From an uncultured Williamsia sp. (GTDB taxonomy: Bacteria; Actinomycetota; Actinomycetes; Mycobacteriales; Mycobacteriaceae): DNA of 64,000 nucleotides. Positions 46,645-55,441 of this stretch are shown here, piece after piece. Location: positions 209,405 to 273,404 of the forward strand of contig NZ_CANLWM010000007.1 of NCBI RefSeq assembly GCF_947494875.1. Direction: 5' to 3'. Below the pieces are notes generated by a model. That model was given only the letters and a program-made list of their open reading frames with translations, was not told the origin of the DNA and ran no database searches. Each line of letters begins with the position of its first letter. The stretch's first letter is position 1. Both the position numbers and the translations under genes were made by a program.

Positions 46645-48933
46645 TCACACGAGCGACGCCCGCACCTGCTCGGTCGCCGCGACGACATGGGCCAGCGACT
46701 CGCGGACCTCGTCGGGCCCACGGGTCTTCAACCCGCAGTCGGGATTGACCCAGAGGCGCTCGGCGGGAACGGCGTCCAGCGCCGCGCGCAGCGAGGCGAC
46801 GATCTCGTCCTGCGACGGGACGCGCGGCGAGTGGATGTCGTAGACACCCGGGCCGACGCTGTTGCCGAACCCGATGGCGTTGAGGTCGTCGAGGACCTCC
46901 ATCTTCGACCGCGCCGCCTCGATCGAGGTCACATCCGCGTCGAGATCGGCGATCGCCGCGATGATCTCACCGAACTCCGAGTAGCAGAGATGGGTGTGGA
47001 TCTGGGTCACATCCGCGACTCCCGACGTCGCGAGCCGGAAGGCGTCGACGGCCCACCTCAGGTACGCCTTCTGATCGGATCGGCGCAGCGGGAGGAGTTC
47101 GCGCAGTGCGGGTTCATCGACCTGGATGACGCCGATGCCGGCGTCCTGCAGGTCCACCGTCTCGTCCCGGATCGCCAAGGCGATCTGGTTCGCCGTGTCC
47201 GCGAGGGGTTGGTCGTCGCGGACGAACGACCACGCGAGGATCGTGACCGGACCGGTGAGCATCCCCTTCACCGGCTTCGGGGTCAGAGCCTGTGCGTAGG
47301 TGACCCATTCGACGGTCATCGGCTGCGGGCGCGACACGTCGCCGAACAGGATCGGCGGCCGAACACACCGGCTCCCATAGGACTGCACCCAGCCATGGTC
47401 GGTGGCGGCGAACCCGTCGAGCTGCTCGGCGAAGTACTGCACCATGTCGTTGCGCTCGGGCTCTCCGTGCACCAGCACATCCAGGCCGAGCTCCTCCTGC
47501 AGCCGGATCACCGATTCGACCTCGGCACGCATGCGACCGGTGTACTCGGCCTCGTCGATCTCGCCCGACCGCAGCGCGGCGCGGGCCAGTCGGATCTCCG
47601 AGGTCTGCGGGTAGGAACCGATGGTGGTGGTCGGCAGCAGCGGGAGGCCCAGACGCTCGTCCTGCTCGCGGCGCCGGTCCGCCGCGGGGCCGCGGCCGAT
47701 CCCACTCCGCACGGTGTGCGCAACCCGGCTGCGGATCCGCTCGTCATGGACCCGCGGATCGGACTTGCGGGCGGCGATCGCGTCGGCCGCTGCGGCCAGT
47801 TCCGCCGACACGGCCTCGCGCCCCTCGGTCAAGGCGCGTGACAGGGTCACCACCTCTGCGACCTTCTCGGACCCGAACGCCAACCAGGGGCGCAGCGTCT
47901 GGTCGAGACGATCCTCTGCGGCCACGGTGTACGGCACATGCAGCAGCGAGCACGAGGTGGACACCGCGACGGTTCGCGCACTGCCGAGCAGCGTCGCGAG
48001 CGTCGCCGATGCCCGGTCGAGGTCGGTGCGCCAGATGTTGCGGCCGTTCACCACGCCCGCGACCAGGACCTTGTCCGCGAGACCCGTCGTCGCGACCACA
48101 CGATCGAGATCCCCGCGCACGAGATCCACCGCGACACCGTCGATCTCGGTCGCGGCAAGTGCGCCGAGGGCGTCACCGAGGTCTCCGAAGTAGCCGGCCA
48201 CCAGCAGCGCGGGCCGGTCGGACAGACCCCCGAGCGCGCCGTAGACGCGTGCGGCGAGTCCTGCCGCGTCGTTCGTGAGATCGGTGGCGAGCGCCGGTTC
48301 GTCGATCTGCACCCATCGCGCACCGGCGGACTTCAGCTGCCCGAGGAGATCTGCGTACAGCGGGATGAGGTCCTCGAGGCGGGAGATCGGCGCGTCCGCC
48401 CCGTCCACCGCCTTGCCGAGGAGCAGGAAGGTGATCGGACCGATGATCACCGGACGTGCAGCCACCCCGAGTTCGGTCGCCTCGACGAACTCGGCCAAGA
48501 CTTTCTCCGGGTGGAGCGAGAAGGTGGTGTCCGGCGCGATCTCCGGGACGAGGTAGTGGTAGTTCGTGTCGAACCACTTCGTCATCTCCATCGCCGTCAC
48601 CGACTGCACGCCGCGCGCGGCGGCGAAGTATCGGTCGAGGTCGTCAGCGATCCCGTCGTACCGCGCTGGGAGCGCGCCGAGCAGGACGCTGGTGTCGAGA
48701 ACCTGGTCGTAGAAGGAGAACGTGTTGACCGGGACAGAGTCGAGGCCGCTGTCGCGGAGGCGGGCCAGGTCATTGCGGCGAAGATCGCCGGCCTGGACGA
48801 GCAGTGCCTCACGGTCGATGCGGCCCGCCCAGTACGCCTCGGTGGCGCGTTTGAGTTCGCGGTTCGGACCGATGCGTGGTGCGCCGAGAACGGTGGCGCG
48901 GAAATCGGTTGTCGTGCGATCGATGTCGGACAT
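46645..48933 (-). CDS. metE: Cobalamin-independent methionine synthase
   Basis: 762-aa MetE. N-terminal domain with [16 protein letters not shown], then the C-terminal barrel with [14 protein letters not shown] (about residues 440-455), [21 protein letters not shown] (zinc His and Cys), and NPDCGLKTR (zinc Cys). Makes methionine from 5-methyltetrahydrofolate and homocysteine without B12. ATG 48933 has GGAGGAAG 9 nt upstream. A cobalamin riboswitch in its leader should shut it off when B12 is plentiful, as in M. tuberculosis. Confidence 0.96.
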   Translation of the reverse strand: MSDIDRTTTDFRATVLGAPRIGPNRELKRATEAYWAGRIDREALLVQAGDLRRNDLARLRDSGLDSVPVNTFSFYDQVLDTSVLLGALPARYDGIADDLDRYFAAARGVQSVTAMEMTKWFDTNYHYLVPEIAPDTTFSLHPEKVLAEFVEATELGVAARPVIIGPITFLLLGKAVDGADAPISRLEDLIPLYADLLGQLKSAGARWVQIDEPALATDLTNDAAGLAARVYGALGGLSDRPALLVAGYFGDLGDALGALAATEIDGVAVDLVRGDLDRVVATTGLADKVLVAGVVNGRNIWRTDLDRASATLATLLGSARTVAVSTSCSLLHVPYTVAAEDRLDQTLRPWLAFGSEKVAEVVTLSRALTEGREAVSAELAAAADAIAARKSDPRVHDERIRSRVAHTVRSGIGRGPAADRRREQDERLGLPLLPTTTIGSYPQTSEIRLARAALRSGEIDEAEYTGRMRAEVESVIRLQEELGLDVLVHGEPERNDMVQYFAEQLDGFAATDHGWVQSYGSRCVRPPILFGDVSRPQPMTVEWVTYAQALTPKPVKGMLTGPVTILAWSFVRDDQPLADTANQIALAIRDETVDLQDAGIGVIQVDEPALRELLPLRRSDQKAYLRWAVDAFRLATSGVADVTQIHTHLCYSEFGEIIAAIADLDADVTSIEAARSKMEVLDDLNAIGFGNSVGPGVYDIHSPRVPSQDEIVASLRAALDAVPAERLWVNPDCGLKTRGPDEVRESLAHVVAATEQVRASLV

Positions 48934-49137
48934 GGGTTGTGCTTCCTCCGGATGTGGAGCAGATGGTCATCGCCCATACCGACGGCACCCGGAGAAGCGT
49001 CGACGCCCCGTCGGGGTGACGACACGATCGCCCCACGGCATGGCCCGCCAGTACTGACGGTGCCGTGCGGCGACCCACCTGTCCGGCCACACGCCCAGTC
49101 CACGAGGCGATGAACCGTCCACCGCGGCGCGGCGGAC

Positions 49138-49378
49138 ACGGCTGGCAGGTCTTCGGACTCATGGGCAAGCGCTCACGCGCACCTACTGGTCGACGCTTCC
49201 CGGGCACGGGGCCCAGTGCTGATGCCGACGGTCGTTCCCACTCACCGCTGCGGGACAGTCCCGGATTCCCACCGGGTTCCCTCTCGCGGGGAACTGCCGG
49301 TCTCCCGGCCGGTGATCCCCACTCGATGCGACATCGCGGGCGCAGTTCCCTGCACCCGGTGACGCCGCAGACCAGCTG
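49138..49378 (-). promoter_or_regulatory. Cobalamin riboswitch upstream of metE
   Basis: On the minus strand the leader carries the B12-riboswitch landmarks in order: GGGAACTGCG, GGGAACCCGGTG, GGAATCCGGGACTGTCCCGC, GGTGAGTGGGAACGACC, CAGCACTGGGCCCC, CGGGAAGCG and AGTCCGAAGACCTGCC (the B12-box region, 49140-49158). The metE start is about 200 nt further on. A TAGCCT -10 on the minus strand (49392-49387) places the transcript start just before the aptamer. Whether it acts on transcription or translation is not clear. Confidence 0.85.
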
Positions 49379-49399
49379 CGCGCGCCAGGCTAGTGGACC

Positions 49400-49690
49400 C
49401 CGACATCCGCGATTCGAGGGGCCGTGCGTCGCGGCCGTCGACGACAACGCCGTCGTTCCAGACCGGCCGATCAGTCGGTGGTGTCGAGTCCGTCGCCGAT
49501 CGTGCATCGCGAAGCGCGTGGTCGACGTCGGGACAGCCGGAGAACGACGCCGCGCCGCTGACGAGGATCGTCAGCTGCTCCCGCATCCCGTCCACCGCAA
49601 CCTCGACGAGCACCTCGCGCGGGCCGATCGCCGAACAGGACCGCCGATCCGCGCGTGCGTCCGGCTTCGACGGGCCGATGTCGATAGGGT
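49400..49690. other. Gene-poor stretch between the metE promoter and mscL
   Basis: No gene is called in these 290 bp. A minus-strand frame here (REVLVEVAVDGMREQLTILVSG.. and following) has protein-like composition, but its only stop lies within the metE riboswitch and it has no start context, so it is at best a remnant. The last part holds TAGGGT near 49686, the likely -10 of mscL. Confidence 0.4.
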
Positions 49691-49724
49691 GATCGCACAC
49701 TGACCACCGCACGAGGAGGAACAC

Positions 49725-50192
49725 ATGCTCAAGGGCTTCAAAGACTTCCTGATGCGCGGTAACGTCATCGACCTGGCGGTCGCGGTCGTCATCGGCGCCG
49801 CGTTCAGCGCCATCGTGAAGGCGTTCACCGACAGCATCATCCAGCCGCTCATCAACTCGCTCGGCAGCACAAACCAGGCCGAGGGGCTCGGCTTTCTCAT
49901 CCGCGACGGCAAGGCGAACACCTTCGTCGACTTCGGCACGCTGATCACCGCAGCCATCAACTTCGTCATCATCGCGGCGGTCGTGTACTTCGTCATCGTC
50001 CTGCCGTTCGAGAAGATCAAGGCACTGAGCGCCAAGAAGGGCGACGACGCCGCCGCGCTCACCGAGGCGGAGCTCCTCACCGAGATCCGCGATCTGCTCG
50101 CCACGCAGCAGAGCGGCGGAAGCGCCCCCGCGGGCAGCACCGGCGCCGCGTCGTCGACGACGGCCGACGGGCCGGGGCGCCACGAGGCCTGA
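49725..50192 (+). CDS. mscL: Large-conductance mechanosensitive channel
   Basis: 155-aa channel. The N-terminal MLKGFKDFLMRGNVIDLAVAVVIGAAFSAIVKAF is the pore helix region, the second helix is around residues 80-105, and a C-terminal tail ends ASSTTADGPGRHEA. Pentameric; opens under membrane tension to release osmolytes. ATG 49725 with GAGGAGG 8 nt upstream. The C-terminal tail resembles the end of the dedA reading frame downstream (see the 16-bp shared 3' ends). Confidence 0.95.
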   Translation: MLKGFKDFLMRGNVIDLAVAVVIGAAFSAIVKAFTDSIIQPLINSLGSTNQAEGLGFLIRDGKANTFVDFGTLITAAINFVIIAAVVYFVIVLPFEKIKALSAKKGDDAAALTEAELLTEIRDLLATQQSGGSAPAGSTGAASSTTADGPGRHEA

Positions 50193-50250
50193 CCGCGGCC
50201 GCCCCATCGCCCACCGGGGCATGTCCGCCTCGCCCGATTAGGGTGCAGAC

Positions 50251-50975
50251 GTGATCAACGCCGTTTTCGACTGGTTGCTCGAACTCCCACCGTGGCTGGT
50301 GTTGACGATGGCGTTCCTCTTCCCGGCGCTGGAGGCGTCGGTGTTCGTCGGGGTCGTCATCCCGGGCGAGATCGCCGTGCTGGTCGCGGGCGTGACTGCG
50401 AGCGGCGGGCGCCTCCAGCTGTGGGAGGTCATCGTGGCGGCCATCGCCGGTGCGATCATCGGCGATTTCATCGGCTTCGAGGTCGGTCGGCGGTGGGGTG
50501 CAGCGCTGCTCGCGAAGCTGCCGCAGCGGCTGATCAAGCCCCACCACATCGAGCGGGGACGGCACGAACTCCGCAAGCGCGGCGCCATCGCGGTGCTCGT
50601 CGGGCGATGGACAGCAGCGCTCCGCGCGCTCATGCCGGGTCTGGCGGCATGAGCGACGTGCGGTTCCGGACCTTCGCGATCGCAAACGCGATCGGCGGCA
50701 TCATCTGGGTGGCCGTCGTCTCCGGTCTCGGGTTCGCGGCCGGGACGTCCTACGAGCGCATCGAGAAGATCCTCGGCAACACCTCGTGGGTGATCACGGG
50801 CGTGGTCGTGCTGGCCGTCGCGCTGCTGGTGGTGCAGCACCGGGTGCGTCGCCGACGGGCAGTCGATGCCACCGGCCCGTCGACCGAGCGCCACGAAGGC
50901 GACAACGCGGCGGAGGGGACCTGGTCGACGGCGTCGACGAGCGCGGCGGACGAACCGGGCCGGCACGAGGCCTGA
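50251..50975 (+). pseudogene. DedA family membrane protein split by an ATGA overlap / frameshift
   Basis: The first part (GTG 50251 to TGA 50652, 133 aa) has the DedA features: FPALEASVFVGVVIPGEIAVLVAG and RRGAIAVLVGRWTAALRALMPGLA. The rest of the family fold (GMSDVRFRTFAIANAIGGIIWVAVVSGLG, then an amphipathic YERIEKIL and a last helix) continues in another frame from ATG 50649, which overlaps the stop as ATGA. Inserting one G into the GGCGG run at 50644-50647 would restore one protein. So it is a one-base frameshift, or two peptides made by coupled translation. TAGGGT (50239-50244) is 6 nt before GTG 50251. DedA proteins move lipid carriers or act on the proton gradient. Confidence 0.82.
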
Positions 50976-50985
50976 CCGCACCTGC

Positions 50986-51960
50986 TCAGACGGTGAGCAC
51001 GACGCGGCCCGACGGGTGTCCGTTCTCGATCAGTTCGTGGGCGGCTGCGATCTGGTCGAGCGGGAACTCCTGAATCCGCGGGACGAGACGTGGGTTGTCG
51101 GCGGCAGCACGCGTGAGATCGTGCGCGGCCGCAAGTTTGGCGGCGATCGGGAAGTCGTCACTGCCCAGGAGCCGGATGGAGACGTTCGCGAAGAGAAGCG
51201 GCCACAGGGGGATCGCCGGCCGCGGTTCAGGACTGCCGTACACGGCGATGACGGCGTTCGGGGCGACGACCTGGCTGTCGAGATCGACGTTCGTTGACAG
51301 CGCCACCTCGACGATGCGATCGACGCCCGCGGGAGCGGCGTCCCGGATTCGGTCAGCACCGTCGGCGGCTGTCGACACGACGACGTCGGCCACACCCGGG
51401 TCCACGCCGTCGACGTCTCCGTCGCGGCGCACCGTGCCGATCACGCGGGCTCCCGCCCGGCGAGCGAGTTGCGCCGCAAGCGACCCCACCGCACCGGCGA
51501 CACCATGCACGAGGACCGTGCTGTCCGCGACGGGGCCGTCGGCGAAGACTGCACGGTGAGCGGTGATCCCGGGTATCCCCAGGCAAGCGCCGACGGAGTC
51601 CGAGACCTCGTCGGGAAGGTCCACCGCGAGGCCGGTCGGCACCACGGTGCTCTCCGCCGCGGTGCCCGACGCTCGATACGACTGCGCTTTGAACACCCAC
51701 ACACGCTGTCCGAGGCGGCTCGCGTCCACGCCCTCGCCGACCGCGTCGATCACACCGGCACCGTCACTGTGCGGAACGATCCGATCGAACGCCATCGGTG
51801 ACCCGAGCCAGGCCTGTCGCTTCTTCACGTCACCGGGGTTGATCCCCGACCGGGTCACACGCACGCGAACCTCGCCGGGGCCGGGTTCGCTCTCCGGGAC
51901 GGTTCCGAGGCGGAGGACGTCGGCCGCAGGCCCCTGCTGGTCGTAGAACGCTGCACGCAC
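50986..51960 (-). CDS. Zinc-independent quinone oxidoreductase-like MDR protein
   Basis: 324-aa NADPH:quinone-reductase-type medium-chain dehydrogenase: MRAAFYDQQGPAADVLRLG start, the SGINPGDVKKRQ segment, GIPGITAHRAVF, and the VHGVAGAVGSLAAQLARRAGARVIGTVR nucleotide site (VAGAVG in place of the usual AGGVG pattern). No zinc-binding cysteines. GTG 51960 has AGGAG 5 nt upstream. A 10-bp palindrome TTCCATGGAA stands 35 bp upstream of the start. Substrate unknown; likely reduces quinones or enones. Confidence 0.85.
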   Translation of the reverse strand: MRAAFYDQQGPAADVLRLGTVPESEPGPGEVRVRVTRSGINPGDVKKRQAWLGSPMAFDRIVPHSDGAGVIDAVGEGVDASRLGQRVWVFKAQSYRASGTAAESTVVPTGLAVDLPDEVSDSVGACLGIPGITAHRAVFADGPVADSTVLVHGVAGAVGSLAAQLARRAGARVIGTVRRDGDVDGVDPGVADVVVSTAADGADRIRDAAPAGVDRIVEVALSTNVDLDSQVVAPNAVIAVYGSPEPRPAIPLWPLLFANVSIRLLGSDDFPIAAKLAAAHDLTRAAADNPRLVPRIQEFPLDQIAAAHELIENGHPSGRVVLTV

Positions 51961-51995
51961 GGGGACTCCTCGGCTCGCCTTGGCTCGGATTTGGT

Positions 51996-52005
51996 TTCCA
52001 TGGAA
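51996..52005. promoter_or_regulatory. 10-bp palindrome upstream of the quinone oxidoreductase
   Basis: TTCCATGGAA, a perfect 10-bp palindrome with flanking GTTT and TGTAC, lies about 35 bp upstream of the GTG at 51960 on its promoter side. It may be an operator. No regulator is adjacent, so the binding protein is unknown. Confidence 0.4.
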
Positions 52006-52077
52006 TGTACTTGGCGGCGGCAACCGAGCACCACGCAGGCCGCACTCGACCGCGTTCTCTGGACCGCGAGCTCTCTC

Positions 52078-52274
52078 ACCGGGCGGGCGTCTACGGCCCG
52101 GGCGCGTCCTACGAGCGGGTCGAGAAGGTTCTCGGCAACGCCTCGTGGGTCATCACAGGCATCGTGATCGACGCGATCGTGGGGCTGGTTGTGCGCCACC
52201 GACTCCGCCGTACGTCACCCGAGGAGGACGTCACGATCGCATCGACAGCATCAAGCGGGAGCGCGACCGACTGA
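52078..52274 (+). pseudogene. DedA C-terminal remnant
   Basis: The plus-strand frame contains GASYERVEKVLGNASWVITGIVIDAIVGLVVRHRLRR, which mirrors the end of the DedA frame at 50740-50860 (GTSYERIEKILGNTSWVITGVV... VVQHRVRR). DNA identity is also clear over about 110 bp. No N-terminal two thirds is present, so this is a decayed partial copy. It lies in the gap between the quinone oxidoreductase and the cyclase, with its end overlapping the 3' end of the cyclase gene on the other strand. Confidence 0.75.
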
Positions 52275-53358
52275 TCTGCACGGGGCTCCACTCGACCGCG
52301 TCGACACTCCCGATGCCGACCCGGTCGCGGCCCTCCGCCTTCGACGCGTACAGGTGCGCATCGGCGGATCGCGACAACATGTCGATCAGTTCGCGGCCGG
52401 GGTCCATGGACGGGAGAAGGGGTGACGTGCTGACCTGGCGCACTCCGGCGTACACCGCGCCGACGCTCACCGTCACCGATGTCTCTCCTGCCACGCGTAT
52501 TCGCGTCCTCTCCGCGATCGCCAGGATCTCCGTCTCGTCGTCGACGGCGGCCAGGAGGAAGAACTCCTCACCCCCGACCCGCGCGACGATCGCGCCGTGC
52601 GGGGCACTGGCCCGCACCGCCTCGGCGACGTCGACGAGGACGCGGTCGCCCGCCGAGTGACCGAGGCTGTCGTTGACCGCCTTGAAGTGGTCGATGTCGA
52701 CAACCGCGGCTCCGAGCCCGCGCTCACCGAGGACGGCGCCGTCCATCAGCGCGTGTACCTGCGCCTCGACGCCGCGCCGGTTCAGCACGCCCGTCAGCGG
52801 GTCCGTGTCGCTGATCGTCTCGAGTCGCCGCACGAGGGCCATCAGGGATCGGCGCAGCGCGGCGACCAGGGTCGTCGGGATCGTCACCGCCATCGCCGTC
52901 GACCCTGCCGCGACGGCGAACTCAGGCCACGACGGCGCCACCGCAGCCGCGACCAGAAGGGCCAACGAGAGTGCGATGACGACGAATCCGACGACGATCG
53001 CGGGCCGCGAGTGCATGGCGGCGAGCGCCGGGATGGCTGCCAGGAGAACCAGAACCGCATGGGAGGTACCCGGGTCGGCGAGCACGTACGCCGAGCCCGC
53101 GACACCCACCATCCCGCCGGCGCCCAGGAGGACGAACAGGCGGTCGCTCAGACGGCCTGCGACGGCGGTGGCGATCATGGACAGCGCCGAGTACGCCCAG
53201 ATCAGGATGAGCCAGGGCATGAGGCCCGGGCGGACCATGTCGGGGTAGGCAACCGGGAAGATCGGCAGCACAACCGCTCCGGACGTGCTCGCGAGGACAG
53301 CCGCGGAGCGCTGGTCGAACCGTCCGCCGACACCCGACAACCAGTCGCGCATCGTCAC
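52231..53358 (-). CDS. Diguanylate cyclase (GGDEF)
   Basis: 375-aa protein. About six hydrophobic segments (residues 20-170), then a GGDEF domain (195-350) with DTDPLTGVLNRRGVEA, VVDIDHFKAVNDSLGHSAGD and the active-site loop RVGGEEFFLL (GGEEF, catalytically sound). Makes c-di-GMP from GTP. The EAL protein at 40460 may be its opposite. GTG start at 53358 (ATG 53352 as alternative); TATAGT near 53453-53458 on the minus strand could be the -10. The C-terminal tail after the GGDEF fold (about 30 residues) overlaps the dedA remnant on the other strand. Confidence 0.88.
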   Translation of the reverse strand: MTMRDWLSGVGGRFDQRSAAVLASTSGAVVLPIFPVAYPDMVRPGLMPWLILIWAYSALSMIATAVAGRLSDRLFVLLGAGGMVGVAGSAYVLADPGTSHAVLVLLAAIPALAAMHSRPAIVVGFVVIALSLALLVAAAVAPSWPEFAVAAGSTAMAVTIPTTLVAALRRSLMALVRRLETISDTDPLTGVLNRRGVEAQVHALMDGAVLGERGLGAAVVDIDHFKAVNDSLGHSAGDRVLVDVAEAVRASAPHGAIVARVGGEEFFLLAAVDDETEILAIAERTRIRVAGETSVTVSVGAVYAGVRQVSTSPLLPSMDPGRELIDMLSRSADAHLYASKAEGRDRVGIGSVDAVEWSPVQISRSRSRLMLSMRS

Positions 53359-53518
53359 ATCCGTCCGGCCGACCGAGCGCGGCCTCGGCGGAGGTCAGCG
53401 CAGTGGTGCCGTTGAGAGCGAAGAAGTGAGGTTCATACCAAAAACGGCACGCGTACTATATCGCGAACGGGGCGCGATGCTCAACACCCACAGAGGCCAC
53501 CGCGGGGCGCGTGGGTGA

Positions 53519-53800
53519 TCAGCCGGCGCGGGCGAGCCAGAGTCGCTTGCGGCAGACAGCCTTCATCTTCTCGACGACGTGCGGCGGCAGCGCCTCGTCG
53601 ACGCCCGGACGTTCGATCGTGCTGTCGAGGTATTCGCTGAGTCGGTGGAAGAACTCGACGTCGCCGATCCCGAACTGCTCCCGGATCGCCTCGGCGGGTC
53701 CCCCGCCGCGCTGGAACCAGCCCAGCTCGAATGCCACCAGCTTCCCGTCGTCCTCGCCGCGGTTCCCCAGACCGCCGCCGACAGCCACACTCATCTTCAT
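53519..53800 (-). CDS. Small DUF3263-like protein
   Basis: 93-aa protein. Middle part KLVAFELGWFQRGGGPAEAIREQFGIGDVEFFHRLSEYLDS resembles DUF3263, a helix-turn-helix-like fold in actinobacteria (FE..W..G.KE.AIR..FG). The C-terminal PPHVVEKMKAVCRKRL is basic. Possibly DNA-binding. Start uncertain: ATG at 53794, 53800 or 53911 are all possible; the first 37 residues of the longest form look non-coding. Downstream of it (lower coordinates) lies the cyclase promoter. Confidence 0.65.
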   Translation of the reverse strand: MKMSVAVGGGLGNRGEDDGKLVAFELGWFQRGGGPAEAIREQFGIGDVEFFHRLSEYLDSTIERPGVDEALPPHVVEKMKAVCRKRLWLARAG

Positions 53801-53950
53801 CCCCACTGCGTCGTGTTCCGATGTCCGTTGCGCCCGTTGAGTACCCGTCGCGTCGTGGCTCAACCACCGGGCGCTGCGCGACCCGTCCATTGTGCAGATC
53901 AAGAGTGACATGAGCCACCCTTATTGCGCACTGCGAATGAATACACAGAA

Positions 53951-53983
53951 AACGGGGAGCGACCCTGTGGGCCGCTCCCCGTT
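53951..53983 (-). terminator. Intrinsic terminator after the MspA genes
   Basis: On the minus strand an 11-bp perfect stem AACGGGGAGCG with CGCTCCCCGTT (loop 11 nt, itself partly paired ACCC/GGG) lies 18 bp past the stop codon at 54002 and is followed by TTTTC. It should end the tandem mspA transcript. Confidence 0.88.
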
Positions 53984-54001
53984 GTCCGAGGTCGTGCTGG
54001 A

Positions 54002-54658
54002 TCAGCCGATGCTGAACGGCTTGCCCACGAGGGTGACGTAGCCGTCGACCGCGTCGGTCGAGACCTTCACCTTGACGTAGGCCTTGGCCTCGGCGAAGCC
54101 GGCGCATCCGTCGACCCGGAACGCCTCCTGGCTGTAGGCGAGACCGGCGCGCTTACCGGCGAACTCGAAGCCGGTGTTGTCACCGTCCTTCACGACGCTG
54201 ACCGCGGTGGCCTTGCCCGGCGACAGCTCGAACGAGCTGCCGATGTTGTTTCCGGAGAAGTCTCCACCACTGCCCGTCGCGGTGTTGATGAGCGTGTCGG
54301 TGTTCAGTCCGCTGTTGGCCGTGGCACCGGCACCGAAGTTCAGCTGGCAGCCGACGATGTAACCCGCGTCGATCGCGCCACCGCTGGCACCCGATCCGCC
54401 GACGGTCACCAGGACCTTTCCGGAGACGAGGACGTTACGGCTGGTCGGCAGGGCCACGGTGGACGGCTGACGCCGATCGACCGACTCGTCGAACAGGCGG
54501 ACAGTCACCTTGGTGCCGTCGACGAGGGTCTGGCTGGTGAACCCGCCCGGGAGCGGACCGGCGGCGGCGCCACCCGCGCCGAGACTGGAGAGGGCGACGG
54601 CCGAGACGGCGGCGAGGCCGGCGACTGCGCCGGCGCGACGCTTGGTGCTGGTGTTCAT
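54002..54658 (-). CDS. MspA family porin (second gene)
   Basis: 218-aa secreted protein: signal peptide (MNTSTKRRAGAVAGLAAVSAVALSSLGAGGAAA), then a beta-rich body with DAGYIVGCQLNFG, SSFELSPGKATAVSVV, a long EFAGKRAGLAYSQEAFRVDGCAGFAEAKAYVKV strand pair and the VTLVGKPFSIG end typical of the MspA fold. MspA porins form octameric channels in the mycolate outer membrane for small hydrophilic solutes. Two conserved cysteines. It is the downstream member of a tandem pair (73-bp gap) and ends at a strong terminator. Confidence 0.85.
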   Translation of the reverse strand: MNTSTKRRAGAVAGLAAVSAVALSSLGAGGAAAGPLPGGFTSQTLVDGTKVTVRLFDESVDRRQPSTVALPTSRNVLVSGKVLVTVGGSGASGGAIDAGYIVGCQLNFGAGATANSGLNTDTLINTATGSGGDFSGNNIGSSFELSPGKATAVSVVKDGDNTGFEFAGKRAGLAYSQEAFRVDGCAGFAEAKAYVKVKVSTDAVDGYVTLVGKPFSIG

Positions 54659-54688
54659 GATTTCCCCTTCAGGAAAGTCGTTCTGCGT

Positions 54689-54731
54689 GCAGCAGATGGG
54701 TCTATCGGAGATGAATGGACGGATCTGCTGC
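54689..54731 (-). promoter_or_regulatory. Hairpin in the mspA-mspA intergenic region
   Basis: GCAGCAGAT (54689-54697) and ATCTGCTGC (54723-54731) form a 9-bp perfect stem that begins right after the stop codon of the upstream porin gene. It could slow decay, cause partial termination between the two porin genes, or block a ribosome start. It has no T tract on the minus strand. Confidence 0.6.
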
Positions 54732-55361
54732 TCAGCCGAGCGTGAACGGGACGCCGTACAGGGTGGACTTGATGTAGTAGTCGCCCGTGGTCTCGAGGAC
54801 GGCGATCGATCGGGCTTGCGCGAAGCCGCCGCACTGCTGCACGTCGATCTGGAAGCGCTGGAGCTGAACTGCGGCGGTGGTGCCCTTCAGCTCTTTCGCG
54901 CCGACGGCCACGGTCTGCACCTGGCCGGGCGACAGCGGCACGGTCAGGGAACCGGAGAAGCCCGCGGTCGGGAGGATGGAGACGCTGGTGTCACCGGGCC
55001 CACCGAAGGAGAATCCGAGCCCGCCCTTGAGGCCGTCGATGTTGATCTGGCATCCGATGAGGTAGCCGACGGTCAGCTTGCCCGTCGTGCCCTTGGGGTA
55101 CGTGGCGAAGAAGTTGCCGAAGGTCTCCGCGGCGCGACCGGCACCGTTGTTCGCCTGCGACTTGACCGGGTAGATCCCCTCACCCGTGCGGGCAAGCTTG
55201 ATCGTGGTGCCGTCGACACCGACGGTGGTCTTGGATCCGTTGGGGAGGGCACCGGCGGCAGCATTGCCCGCGCCCATGCTTGCCAGACCGACGGCCGATA
55301 CCGCGACGACGGCGGCGGCCGCTGCGAGGCGGCGCAGACCGAGCTTGCTCTTCGTGCTCAT
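54732..55361 (-). CDS. MspA family porin (first gene)
   Basis: 209-aa secreted protein of the same fold: signal peptide (LGLRRLAAAAAVVAVSAVGLASMGAGNAAA), TVGYLIGCQINIDGL, SGSLTVPLSPGQVQTV, VQQCGGFAQARSIAV and a C-terminal YYIKSTLYGVPFTLG that parallels the second gene. Two cysteines. Upstream, GTTAGA repeats on the minus strand (near 55424-55441) include TAGAGT as a -10 candidate, and TCACTT-N5-AAGTGA (55402-55418) is an inverted repeat in the leader. Tandem gene duplication of the porin. Confidence 0.85.
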   Translation of the reverse strand: MSTKSKLGLRRLAAAAAVVAVSAVGLASMGAGNAAAGALPNGSKTTVGVDGTTIKLARTGEGIYPVKSQANNGAGRAAETFGNFFATYPKGTTGKLTVGYLIGCQINIDGLKGGLGFSFGGPGDTSVSILPTAGFSGSLTVPLSPGQVQTVAVGAKELKGTTAAVQLQRFQIDVQQCGGFAQARSIAVLETTGDYYIKSTLYGVPFTLG

Positions 55362-55441
55362 TCGTTCCCTCTCAAGGACGTGCGTGAACCGGTTTGAATT
55401 CTCACTTTCGAGAAGTGAAGTGAACTCTAACCCGGTCTAAC

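Noticed and set aside
49242..49700. Possible minus-strand gene upstream of metE (VLVEVAVDGMREQLTILVSG)
   Set aside because: Its stop would lie inside the riboswitch and no start context is present; kept only as a possible remnant.
52005..52077. Start of a complete gene reading into the DedA remnant
   Set aside because: The first 25 or so codons share nothing with DedA and only the last helix region is conserved, so no whole gene is claimed.
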